Source of the DNA: Siphonodentalium dalli
Lineage: Eukaryota > Mollusca > Scaphopoda > Gadilida > Siphonodentaliidae
Direction of reading: 5' to 3'
Assembly: GCA_032622095.1 (NCBI GenBank)
Contig: CP136069.1
Span: 16,664,450-16,728,449, forward strand
Length of the DNA: 64,000 bases
The position numbers were made by a program, and so were the translations under genes. Numbering within the stretch: position 1 is the first letter of the stretch; each line of letters opens with the position of its first letter. Positions 1-11,800 of this stretch are shown here, one piece after another. The notes beneath the pieces were generated by a model, which was not told where the DNA came from, did not search any database, and saw only the letters and a list, made by a program, of their open reading frames with translations.

Positions 1-877
1 GGATATGAATCCGCAAGCTGGTGCAACCGAAATAACACCGGCAGTGGTTTCATCAGTTGCTACAAAATAATACCACTCACTCTCAGTTGCAACAGCTCCC
101 GGTAATGCTTAGGCCAAAGAAAAAAATATTTGTGGTTTGGATTTCCCTACCTACCCTATTTCATACGGGTACTTACCCTAAAGATTTTTTTCATGGTTTT
201 CAAGAAATGTTTCTGAATATTTTTGTATAAAAAAAACAAATAATTTACAATGTCTCATCTGGAATGAGTTGTTATCTGTCAAAGCATTGTTTTTATTACA
301 GTATGACACGATAAACAACACATCTGTCAACTATTTACGTTATATATGATCATTTACATATATGATTTTTTTATGTCCCATTATGGTTTATCATCAAAAT
401 GATCAAATCCTTCTAAAGATAAAAATTCATCCGATAATCCCATGAACATTAACAAGTATCGCAAATTGCTTTTACATCTGATCATATTAGTAAATGCCTG
501 TGAGCAAACACGTGCCCATTTCAACTAGCTATCACCATGCAGGGATAGATCTAGAGACTAGACTATTATCCTATAGGCTAGGCTCATGGCCCCTTTTCAA
601 GTATTCATACGGCTGTTTATTGGCAACCAGTAAAAAAGGAACTTTTAAAAAAAGAACTTTTTTTTATTAATTATTATTACTTTTGAATGCCCAGATCACA
701 CAATACACAACATATTCCATATTATTAATTTTAGATATGACATTTTTGGCCGGAATATCATGTTATCGAACTAGGGTAATATCGCCCTTAAACCGAGTTA
801 TATATCGTTTTGCGACATCTCCAATCCGAGTAATATGGATTATGACATGCCGAAAATCTACTTCACTGCTATAAAAG
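1..877. other. Left flank, no feature seen
   Basis: AT-rich. No gene, promoter or repeat recognised. The missing TTC16 leader exon could lie here or further left. Confidence 0.4.
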
Positions 878-945
878 TGAGAGCTTTCCGATGAATGGCA
901 ACAAGCCATATTTCCAACTAAATCCTGAAAAATGTGAAATATGTT
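878..945. mobile_element. Family G fragment
   Basis: gtgagagctttccgatgaat, ggcaacaagccatatttcca, then aaatcctgaaaa. Confidence 0.6.
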
Positions 946-1210
946 TGCCATTGGCAAATTTGGCAAGTGGCAGCGTGAACATGCCTAACAATATTTACAT
1001 TGACCTTTTAAGCCAGTGCACTGCCATATGTATACAAGGTTTCAAGGGTTAACATATGCAATGGGGTTCAGGTAACCGATTACATTATTTCGAAGAACTT
1101 CGATTGAGGTTTAGTATTTCTATTTCAGGATTTCCATGACCTGTACAATTTAGTATTTCAGCATTGACTCAATAATTGAGATTTCACATACTTCAAAAAA
1201 CATTTGTAAA

Positions 1211-1310
1211 TACAGTAATGCTCTAAATAATCGAGTCCTTAACCACAGCAATTATGGGTAACTTTTCAGGATTTAGTCGGAAATACGGCTTGTTGCCATT
1301 CATCGGATTG
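1211..1310. mobile_element. Family G left half
   Basis: TACAGTAATGCTCTAAATAA through gccattcatcgg, then unrelated sequence with ggtattcggtattcc repeats. Confidence 0.7.
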
Positions 1311-1651
1311 TTAGGAGGTATTCGGTATTCCAAAAATACCGGTATTCGTACGCCGACCTTCGACACCTTCCAAAAAATGATCATAATAATAATATAAATG
1401 CGGTTTTTGTCACAATAAATTCACGGTTTGACATACAGATCGTCGATCATCGTCATTTTATATCATTTTAGACGTGGACACTGCGGGATGACCGGCATTC
1501 GTACGGCAATAGAAAATTTATCCGGAAAATTCCATATGGCTGTTAACTGGTATTCCGTATTGCACCCTCTGTGTTAAGTAGTATTCCGTATTCCAGGGGG
1601 GTGCGGGGTGGGGGCCTCCTTATAATAGAGAATGCAATATTTATTATTCAT

Positions 1652-1850
1652 TTAACCCTTTCAGTGCCAAGTCCGATTTTTGTATCAACCCATATTTCCT
1701 TGATCATTTTTCAAATTTATTGATTATAATAATGTGATACATTTGAGCTCTTTCCATCAATATATCAGTTTATTATAATCAATAAATTTGAAAAATGATC
1801 AAGGAAATATGGGTTGATACAAAAATCGAACTTGGCACTGAAAGGGTTAA
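1652..1850. mobile_element. TTAA MITE, family B, pure palindrome
   Basis: TTAACCCTTTCAGTGCCAAG on the left and its inverse on the right, with TTAA at both ends. The arms are inverted almost perfectly for about 76 bp around a short AT-rich loop. It has no hairpin module. Confidence 0.85.
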
Positions 1851-2162
1851 ATTTCCCTGACAATTCAAGTGATCACCATTTTATGAAGATTCAAAGCTGC
1901 ACATACATACAGGTGATGTATGTACACCCAACACACATATGGATTGTATGAGTGTCTATTTACAATTTTAATTTAGTGTATTTTCCTGCTGGGATCTCAG
2001 TTAGATGTGAAAAAGGGTCAATATTTCAATTTCTCTGAGTCACACACCAGGTATTTACAGCAGCACTCCCAGCAGTGACAATAATCAGCACCATCTTCTG
2101 GTCTGCAGCAACATTATTTTGAAAATTGAGATTAGTAGAACATTATGAGCTTGAAAATACAC

Positions 2163-2392
2163 TTAACCCTTTTAGTGCCAGGGGCCGATCTCTTCGGCCC
2201 TAATTTATGGTCTGTAGAGTGCCCTAAAAAAAATAAAAAAAATGAAATTATTTTTTTATTTTTTTTTTGGGTTAGGCCAATGCATTCTCTTATATATGCG
2301 CGACCTATGGTCAACTCGCATATATAAGAGAATGCATTGGCACAGGGTATATGGGTCGATACAAAAATCGGACCTGGCACTCAAAGGGTTAA
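2163..2392. mobile_element. TTAA MITE, family B
   Basis: TTAACCCTTTTAGTGCCAGG starts it and CTGGCACTCAAAGGGTTAA ends it. It carries one 67-bp hairpin module near the right end. Confidence 0.85.
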
Positions 2393-2770
2393 ATATACGG
2401 ATGGCCTTCATGGTGGGTATTTCTGTTAAAATTATCATATCCGTTAAAACACCATAAACAGAAAGATTATTAAAATACAGACAGATTTTGTTGTTATACC
2501 AATCATAAATATCACACCAATAGCCAGTCTGGAGTAAACTACATACCCACATATAAAAAAATAGTATAAGTATGAATCTGAGTGTATGTTTACATAGACT
2601 GACCAATAGCATGCTATTGTCAAGATCATATGCAATGTTATGTTACATTGTATGTTAGAGTACAGTGCACACAGAGTATGCGATAAGCAAAACACTTAAC
2701 ACAGGGGAGATCCCACTAAGTGAACTTTGGTTAAAACTATATCATGTTGTAAACACCGTAGTATAATCCT
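2393..2770. repeat. Dispersed repeat K, copy 1
   Basis: An inverted, diverged copy of 58745-59150, and partly of 3535-3745. Shared phrases include ggatggcctt(c/t)atggtgg at one end and the gtgttgagtgttttgcttat region (in inverted form) at the other. Confidence 0.65.
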
Positions 2771-2776
2771 CACCAC

Positions 2777-3184
2777 TTAACCCTTTCAGTGCCAGGGGCC
2801 GATCTCATCGGCCCCTAATTTACAGTCTGTAAAAATTGTTTTTTTTTATTTATAGATTTTTAATTTTTTTTGGGTTGAATTTTTTGGGTATGCTTAAGCA
2901 CGCTATAGCGAATTTAAAAACAAACTGGATAAAACCTTAGGGGCATGTTATAACTCAAAACTATCACCAAGTATTCATAGTAATAATTTTGATGCCCATG
3001 AAAAACGTAAGATTCCCTGGCACTAAACCTACAAAATAAGTCTGTTAAAGAATATAAGAAAAAATTATTAAAATTGTAAAAAATAATAATGATGAAAAAT
3101 GGTCGATTCGCATATATAAGAGAATGCATTGGCACAGGGTATATGGGTTGATACAAAAATCTGACCTGGCACTGAAAGGGTTAA
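2777..3184. mobile_element. TTAA MITE, family B, with half hairpin
   Basis: TTAACCCTTTCAGTGCCAGG to CCTGGCACTGAAAGGGTTAA, TTAA at both ends. It holds GGGGCCGATCTCATCGGCCC near the left end and only the right half of the hairpin module. Confidence 0.8.
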
Positions 3185-3534
3185 TATTTCGGTGTCACCT
3201 TGAATCAATCTCCCAAACAGTGTAGTTTCCAGTAATTATTTGGGGACACCTGTTTATATGCCAAAGTCATATCCGAAGGCCGCAGCCCTAAGTTGGGGAG
3301 GGTATGGGGTGGCCTCCCCCTTGAACTACATGTACATACTGCCATAAAATGCCAATGTATTGCTTTATTTGATGATTTAGTGCTAGTTGTGTTTGTTTTC
3401 TAGTAACAATGGTAAAAAAACTAATTATCTGAGGAATTTGTCTTCTTTCTAACTGTTTTTTGGGCGCCTGGAGTTTGGGCGCCCATACCTGTTACAGGTA
3501 CCAAAACTGGCCTGGAAATTACCCTGCTCCCAAA

Positions 3535-3745
3535 ATAATTATCACAGTGTTGAGTTTTTTCTTATCGCACACTCTTTATGTGCTGCATATACACAAATGC
3601 TCAGCTCTCACAAGTATGTTTGTAGATAATATCATATTCATACAATCTATACTATATACTATTAGTATCTTCTTGAGGAAATTGTCATAATTTGGCAAAT
3701 TTTATTTCTAAATTATAACCTACAACAAAGGCCATCCGTGCCTTT
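3535..3745. repeat. Dispersed repeat K, fragment
   Basis: Matches 58920-59150 in the same orientation (gtgttgagt, cttat, acactcttta, then aaggccatccgtgccttta). Confidence 0.5.
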
Positions 3746-3769
3746 AATCAGTCTGAATCTAGATATCAG

Positions 3770-4170
3770 TTAACCCTTTACCCAACAAACCGGCCAAAAC
3801 CGGCCAAATAAAGCTTCAACAGCCTAAAATATCTTCGGTCTGTCTCAATAGAACCATACAAATATGGATATCATTGGAACCGGCTCTTTGACCACATTGT
3901 GATGGTTACAGTTATACCCTGTGCCAATGCATTCTCTTATATATGCGAGTCGACCATAGGTCGCCTCGCATATATAAGAGAATGCATTGGCCTAAAAAAA
4001 AATCTTTTTTTAACACTTTTTACCCTTTTTTCTTACATTCTTTAACAATTTTATAATTTTTAATGTGTTAAGCCAATGCATTCTCTTATATATTTGAGGC
4101 GACCTATGGTCGACTCGCATATATAAGAGAATGCATTGGCACAGGGCCCTTCTGTTGGGTAAAGGGTTAA
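3770..4170. mobile_element. TTAA MITE, family A, copy 1
   Basis: TTAACCCTTTACCCAACAAA to TGTTGGGTAAAGGGTTAA. Two hairpin modules flank an AT-rich spacer and are bounded by CCCTGTG and CACAGGG. The TTAA ends and CCC start resemble piggyBac-type elements. Confidence 0.9.
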
Positions 4171-4312
4171 GCTGATTTTATATAAAATCTCAGTTTTGGC
4201 TGTGTGCTTTCCAATAGAAACGGCCATCTGTAGTTTCAAAAACCGGTACTATAAAATATGTGGATATAACTGCTATCTTGGAGGAGGGACCCTAGCTTTA
4301 AACCTGCCATGT
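4171..4312. repeat. Repeat J next to family A
   Basis: Inverted copy of 7596-7745 (phrases ggcaggtttaaagctagggt and gatggccgtttctattgg). Both copies adjoin family A elements. Confidence 0.65.
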
Positions 4313-4516
4313 AGCATATATAAGAGAATGCATTGGCACAGGGTATAACTGTAACTATCACAATGTGGTCAAGGAGCCGGTTCCAATGATATCCATATTT
4401 GTATGGTTCTATTGAGACAGACCGAAGATATTTTAGGCTGTTGAAGCTTTATTTGGGCGTTTTTGGCCACTTTGTTGGGTAAAGGGTTAAGGCCCTTCTG
4501 TTGGGTAAAGGGTTAA
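4313..4516. mobile_element. Family A right-end fragment with doubled terminus
   Basis: Right part of family A (CACAGGG to GTTGGGTAAAGGGTTAA), followed at once by a second ttctgttgggtaaagggtta terminus. Confidence 0.8.
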
Positions 4517-4653
4517 AGACTTTGAATAATCATAATAATAAAGATCTCTCAATAAAATCTAGTGAGTTTCAGGGGACACAAAAGACTTTTGAAATAGATT
4601 GCTTCTTCCTTTGCATACTTCCTTGGGACAACTGCCTCTAACTTTGGACAGGA

Positions 4654-4810
4654 TACAGTAATGCCCTAATTAATTGACTCCATAACCACAGCTGAATTTT
4701 GGTGAGAGCTTTCCGATGAATGGCAACAAGCCATATTTGCGATTAAATCCTGAAAAGTTACCCATAATTCTGCTGTGGTTAAGAAGTAGATTACTTAGAC
4801 CGTTACTGTA
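4654..4810. mobile_element. TA MITE, family G, shortened
   Basis: TACAGTAATGCCCTAATTAA on the left and CCGTTACTGTA on the right, with a shortened palindrome between. TA at both ends suggests a Tc1/mariner-type target. Confidence 0.75.
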
Positions 4811-4825
4811 CAATCAATTTTGTTG

Positions 4826-5223
4826 TTAACCCGTTACCCAATAAAACGGCCAAAAACGCCCAAATAAAGCTTCAACAGCCTAAAATATCTTCGGTCTGTC
4901 TCAATAGAACCATACAAATATGGATATCATTGGAACCGGTTCATTGACCACATTGTGATGGTTACAGTTATGTCCTGTGGTCGACTCGCATATATAAGAG
5001 AATGCATTGGCCATTTTTTCTTACATTCTTTAACAATTTTATAATTTTTTCTTACATTTTTTAACAATTTTTATAATATTTTTCTACATTCTTTGACAAT
5101 TTTATCATTTTTAATATGTGTTAAGCCAATGCATTCTCTTATATATGCGAGGCGACCTATGGTCGACTCGCATATATAAGAGAATGCATTGGCACAGGGC
5201 CGTTCTGTTGGGTAAAGGGTTAA
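4826..5223. mobile_element. TTAA MITE, family A, copy 2
   Basis: TTAACCCGTTACCCAATAAA to TTCTGTTGGGTAAAGGGTTAA, with one and a half hairpins. It ends 31 bp before TTC16 exon 1. Confidence 0.88.
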
Positions 5224-5254
5224 CTCACATGCCTTCTTTATTATTTTTTCACAG

Positions 5255-5805
5255 CCAACATTAGGCACCTGGAGTTGACTTCAAATTTATAACAGAATTG
5301 TACATGGTGAAGTTTAATCATGAGCACAGGTGGGAAATCTGACTCAGGCCAGAAAAATAACAAACCAAACTCTACAGGAGCAGGGGTTACTTTAAATCCA
5401 TCTAATGGTAAAGTGGAAAATGGAGGAATATCAACATCGAAGAGCCCAAATGGAAAAAACAGCAAAAGTCCTAATGGTGAGGGTGATCAGAAGGACAGTC
5501 CATTTAATATACAAATGACAGAAATAAAGCATGACCCAAGGCTGGTTAAAGTCGACCAATTCTACCCCTCGCTGGAACATACATTCAATAAGGGACCAGA
5601 GATTAAAGCCATAACTAATGGCAGGTCTCCTAAAGATGGAACTCTATCTGAAGGAGATGCGTCGAAAGCGCTTGTTGTGAAGGACGATAGTGATGATAAG
5701 GAGTCAAAGACATCGAACGATGGAGACAATGACGAGAGAAAATCTAAGGATGATGATGTCAACAATTCGGCTGATGACCCCTCTGCGGCAAGTTCTGATT
5801 ATAAT
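5255..5805 (+). CDS. TTC16: TTC16 exon 1 (5' UTR plus residues 1-162)
   Basis: The acceptor is ttttttcacag before 5255, so a non-coding leader exon lies upstream and was not found. Coding starts at ATG 5320 and runs to TAT AAT before the donor gtgagt at 5806 (phase 0). The product is low-complexity: Ser, Asn, Gly and Lys at the start, then an Asp/Ser/Lys-rich acidic stretch (DDSDDKESKTS). It has no TPR and is probably a disordered N-terminal arm. The open frame continues past the donor to 5952, but that extension is intronic. Confidence 0.85.
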
Positions 5806-8800
5806 GTGAGTACGGCAAATGCAACAGGAATAATTAATACTCAGGGATTTTTCTGCCAATTTTGGGAATGGGTCCGGGTCCGTTTGAATTGGGAAAAATG
5901 TGTGTTTACACAGTGGTTTACAGACCAAAATTGGGAATTTTCCATGTTTTAGAAAAATTCAATTAATCACTGTTACACACAAGTACTAATACCATAATTT
6001 TCCGTGTATAACGCTACTTAAACACAGGTAACTCTACGTCCATTTTTAATAATATAGACTAAGCTTCCCAACTATAAAGTAACATTTTATTACACTTTCA
6101 ACGATCCAAATATTTTATTAACCTCAAATAAAATTGTTGGATTATGGCAGTATTGAGTGTTTGATTGAGATCATTAAAACGAAAATTTCTGGTGCCTAAA
6201 TGGAGTATTCTGGAAGAACATGGTGCGTCACCCTGATAATGAGATAATCCTAACAATCGCGTGCACGAAAGTAATGGATACTCGGCTTACTAGTCGGATG
6301 CGACCCCTTTCAAATAAATGCGGGGAGGGAAACACCTGGCTCGCCCTGCTATTTTCATTTTTGGGAATTCCTCTCAATCGAGTGACGTATTTACTATAAT
6401 AACTGTCAAATTTTGATGATTATTCAATAAACCCGATGGTATTATATACCTGCGGTGCCTGCAATTGGGAATTTGGTGGTTAAAAATAGTAATTGTAATG
6501 GTCTATTGTTAATTTGGAGGGTTCAGTCATCTATACAATTATGCGAGAATCAAAATATAGCATTTGTACATCGAATCAGATGCTCTTATGAGATTCTAAC
6601 TAAGAATTTTAAGCCCTGGGGGTGTTCAGGAATAATGAGCAGACGACAGAGAGATGAAAAGATATTTCAAGTGCAGAAGGATTTCTATTCATTAACCCTT
6701 TCATGACAGGAGCTTCCTGATTTTTTGCGAAGACCCTGTGCCAATGCATTCTCTTATATATCCGAGTCGACCATAGGTCACCTTGCATATATATAAGAGA
6801 ATGCATTGGCCAAACAAATATTATATTATTTTTTATATTTGGTAAAGAATTTAAGAAAAAATAATAATTTTTTTTAAAGAATGTAAGAAATAACGATAAA
6901 AAATGATAAAAATTGTTGAAGAATGTAAGAACAAATTATAAAAATTGATAAACAATGGAAGAAGAAAAAAGGTTAAAAAATGATAAAAATAAATCCATAT
7001 TACTGTTGCTTTGGCTTTGGGGGTAAAAAATATTTGATTTGAGTCGAGGAACCGACCCATCAAAGCTCAGAGTGATCAGATATCAATTTTTGAAATTTGT
7101 TATTTCTCGAGATATTTCTTGAGAAGTGGCCTGGAAAAAAAGTCGTCAATTAAACCGACGGTCTCGGAAAAATTGCGGATGAAGATGGATAACTCTAAAA
7201 TCAAGTGGTAATACGGCCACATTTCATGATACTCAAGTGATAATAGGGCCATATTTTGTTGAACAACATGTTGATAAATAACACGTTTTGGGAAATTTTA
7301 TACCATAGTTGACAGTGGTTAGCATTATATATTTTGTTGTTTTTAATCGATTCTGATAACTATAAATGCATATATTGAAGAAATGATGTTGTTGTTGTAA
7401 ATTGATGATATGAGGACGTCTGATCAGATTGAGTATCTTTAAAACCTATATAATTAACCATTGGACTTTATGAGTTGCATTTTAACTTGATTTGCTATGA
7501 TTTCCAGATGGCCCGCACATATTGGATGCCGAAGGTACTAGTAACACATGCATGATGAATATTATCTTGTTTTTGTTATTATTTTAGAGCTACATGTACA
7601 TGGCAGGTTTAAAGCTAGGGTCCCTCCTCCAAGATAGCAGTTATATCCACATATTTTATAGTACCGGTTTTTGAAAGTACAGATGGCCGTTTCTATTGGA
7701 AAGCACACAGCCAAAACTGAGATTTCATATAAAATCAACTATAAATACAAATTAAAAATTCTGAATAGCATTAACCCTTTACCCAAAAAAACGGCCAAAA
7801 CCGGCCAAATAAAGCTTCAACAGCCTAAAATATCTTCGGTCTGTCTCAATAGAACCATACAAATATGGATATCATTGGAACCGGCTCCTTGACCACATTG
7901 TGATAGTTACAGTTATGCCCTATGCCAATGCATTCTCTTATATATGCGAGTCGACCATAGGTCGCCTCACATATATAAGAGAATGCATTGGCCTAAAAAA
8001 ATCTTTTTTTAACACTTTTTACCCTTTTTTCTTACATTCTTTAACAATTTTATAATTTTTAATGTGTTAAGCCAATGCATTCTCTTATATATGCGAGGCG
8101 ACCTATGGTCGACTCGCATATATAAGAGAATGCATTGGCACAGGGCCCTTCTGTTGGGTAAAGGGTTCATGAATACCTCAATTTCAACTGAAGTGTGATC
8201 TTTGATATTCATTTTTTCGAATGCTTTAGAACACATGAATATGTTGTTCTTTTGACTTTGCCAAATACTCACAAAAGGCTTTCTATATATATGTAAATTC
8301 TATAACTATACATGTATTTATAACTAAAGAATAAAAAAATTCCAAATTGCGGTAAACATAATCCTCACAGGTCTGTTGTATAAAATGAATACAAATTGAT
8401 AATGATATGCAGAGTTTTGTCTTTGACCTTATGTACTTGAGAAATTATACCCTGAATTATGTATAAAAGTGCAGAGGAGAGAGATTCTGTATTTAAAGGG
8501 GTATTGTACACACTAAATCCGGTCATTTATGGGACCATCTCCTTTTATAATGAATATATTTGAGCCATGGATGAATGCAAAATTCACTCATTTACTCTAT
8601 GAATGATGCAAACAACATGGTAATTATATTGAAAATGAATTTATGACTGGTCGGATTTAGTGTACATTACCCCTTTAAGGCATATAATTTTATATTTTTA
8701 CGTTATGATAAAGTTCAACTTCTCAAACCTCTCAGTAGCCCAATATCCAGCAGTTAATAGCCCAATAAGTGTCACATTTTCTCTGTTCCCACACTATAAT

Positions 8801-11800
8801 CCCCTCCCCCACCAATCACCCCACCCCCCCCCCCCCCCCCCCCACTAATTGCATATAATTATTTTTAACTTTTTTACATTATATTACTGGAAACTTAATT
8901 AAAACCTGCCATGTGTGTTAATTATTTGTTAATGTGTGAAAAACTTTTATTTCAAAGAATTTAATTTGTTGATCATAAATTTCTTTCTTTCAGTTTCTTT
9001 CATTAAATTTATGTATTTCAATAGTTGATACAGGTACTAGTAATAACTTTGATTTTGATAGTTAGTTTTACTATTGCTCAAGTTACACTGTCTACTACAA
9101 GCAGCAGGGGAAAACGGACAGCATACATGTACCTGTAACTACAATTTATCAAGAAATAAGTTACATATACATACTACTGATGTCATTCTACATTGATAGC
9201 ACAAAACAATGTGTATATGTACAGCCCTCATAATTGGCTACGGCAATCGGCAATGCCGAAGCCATTTGCTGAAGCAAACTGGGCCACGGTAAAGGGTTGC
9301 CGTAGCAGATTGTCAAAGCCAAACAATCTGAATTAAAAGGGCTGTATATAACAGGATGAGCAAAATCTGTATTGACAAAGTTCATACACAAGTGTTAATT
9401 ACTATTTCCCATATATTTCATTACGAATTGACTCCCATAGTTATTTCATATTTTGGCTGCAGCGACAGATTGAGATAAAAAAAATAGATTCATACAAGGA
9501 ATCTTGTTTGCCAATATGAGTATTTTCATTGGCCAAGACTCGTCAAAGGGTGTGAATCGTTCATATACCGGTAGTAATGCCCAAAGTATTTGACCCTTTA
9601 ACCACAGCAGAATTATGGGAAATTTTTCAGGATTTCGTCGGAAATATGGCATGTTGCTATTCATCGGAAAGCTCTCAGTGAGAGCTTTCCATTGAATGGC
9701 AACAAGCCATATTTCCGACTAAATCCTGAAAAAATTCCCATAATTCTGCTGTGGTTAAGGAGACGATTATTTAGCACATTAAAGTAATAATGAAGGAAAA
9801 CACCAGTCACTTTTCAGAAATATTGCAGTAAAGCTGTAGTACATGTTTAAATTTTGACATGATATAAACCTGATACATATATATTAACCCTTTACCCAAC
9901 AAACCGGCCAAAACCGGCCAAATAAAGCTTCAACAGCCTAAAATATCTTCGGCCTGTCTCAATAGAACCATACAAATATGGATATCATTGGAACCGGCTC
10001 CTTGACCACATTGTGATAGTTACAGTTATGCCCTGTGCCAATGCATTCTCTTATATATGCGAGTCGACCATAGGTCGCCTCGCATATATAAGAGAATGCA
10101 TTGGCTTAAAAAAAATCTTTTTTTAACACTTTTTAACATTTTTTCTTACATTCTTTAACAATTTTATAATTTTTAATGTGTTAAGCCAATGCATTCTCTT
10201 ATATATGCGAGGCGACATATGGTCGACTCGCATATATAAGAGAATGCATTGGCACAGTGCCATTCTGTTGGGTAAAGGGTTAAAGTTAATCCACAGCATG
10301 TATTTTTGTCAAAAATAAATAAAAGTGATACATGTGTCTCTATTTTTGGCAGCTGTGAGTGCTTTGCATGTATGTTGAATCAATTACTGTATACACCCAT
10401 CAGTAAGCCCATCTCTGAGGATAAGCCCAGTCTATGTTTTTGCTCCCAAAAAAATCATGGGGTGGTTATCGACGATAAGCCCACCTCCATTTTTAGAACT
10501 TAGAGGGCGAGTATCCATTGATGTCACGTTAACTCTGAATGAAGATGACAAAAATTCATGCACATACCCACATTCTCATCAAAGAAATATAGCATTACTC
10601 CAGCTAATTTCCATTGAAAACACATTAATACTACCTGCTCCATTGTGTTTCACAAAATTCTCTTAATTCTGTATTACAATATTAAGATGATCTTTGTGTC
10701 TTAATATTTTAAATATTTATAATATAAATATACATCATGATTCATATAAAGCACGACATTAGATTAGCACTATGAATGCAAACTGAAATTTTGCATGTGG
10801 GTGTCCTCGAAGGTAAACCCAATACTACGGTTTGGTGTAAAAAAAAAGTTCACCCCCCCCTGCAAGATTACTGATGGGTGTATACAGTATACAAGCTTAT
10901 TTACTCTTCTGTCTGTTTTTACAGTATGTTTTATTTTCAAGTTGTCTGGTTGTTCATGCATGAATAATGTAGGTTAGAAAAATTAATGTCCATAATTATT
11001 TCAGGCCTAATAGGTCACTAAGTAAACCTGATAACAAATTTAGTGATAAAAATTCATTTCTCGCTCAACTTTAAAAAAATGCATGGCGTATCTTTTAGTC
11101 TGATAATAAGTAGCTTGTTACTGTCAGAAACAAGCCTTGAAATAATGTGTCTGTCATTTGTCGAATGAGGTCCCCGGAAGGTGAATTTAGTGATGCTACC
11201 CCACACAGTGGGATAGCATCACCAAAATCATCCTCTGGGAACCTCATTCCGCTTCCAATGCATTCTCTTATATATGTGAGTCTCCCACAGGTAGCCTCGC
11301 ATATATAACAGAATTCATTGGTCTAACAATATTTACCTTGACCTTATAAGCCAGGCATTCTCTTATATATGTGAAGCTCTATATGGGAGACTCACATATA
11401 TAAGAGAATGCACTGGCATAGGATCTTTAATGCTGCACCAACGCAGCTCCCATCATGAAAGGGTTTAAACTATCTCTTTTCTGGTGAAAACTGTGTCTTT
11501 TTAATGTGTGATCCAAAGAAGGCTTGAAATTCTGACAAATTGTAACAAAGTGTGTTTCTTCAAGACTTCAACTGCTTTATAAGGATACATTTTTTAACCA
11601 TGTATATTAAATCTTCATGATATGAAAATTTTCCACTGTGTGTGATATGTATAAAAAAGGTTCAAGAAATAGTACTGTCACTAACAAAGGTCTGCAAAGG
11701 TCTGAATTTTTTTTCTCCATATTAATCTTGCATAAATAATATGACTTTTATGTACATTATACTTTAGGTGGATAAATTTCCATTTTAAATGAAATTTAAT

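Noticed and set aside
5806-5952. TTC16 ending at 5952 as a short 210-residue protein
   Set aside because: The consensus donor at 5806 joins in phase to exon 2, and the extra residues resemble translated intron.
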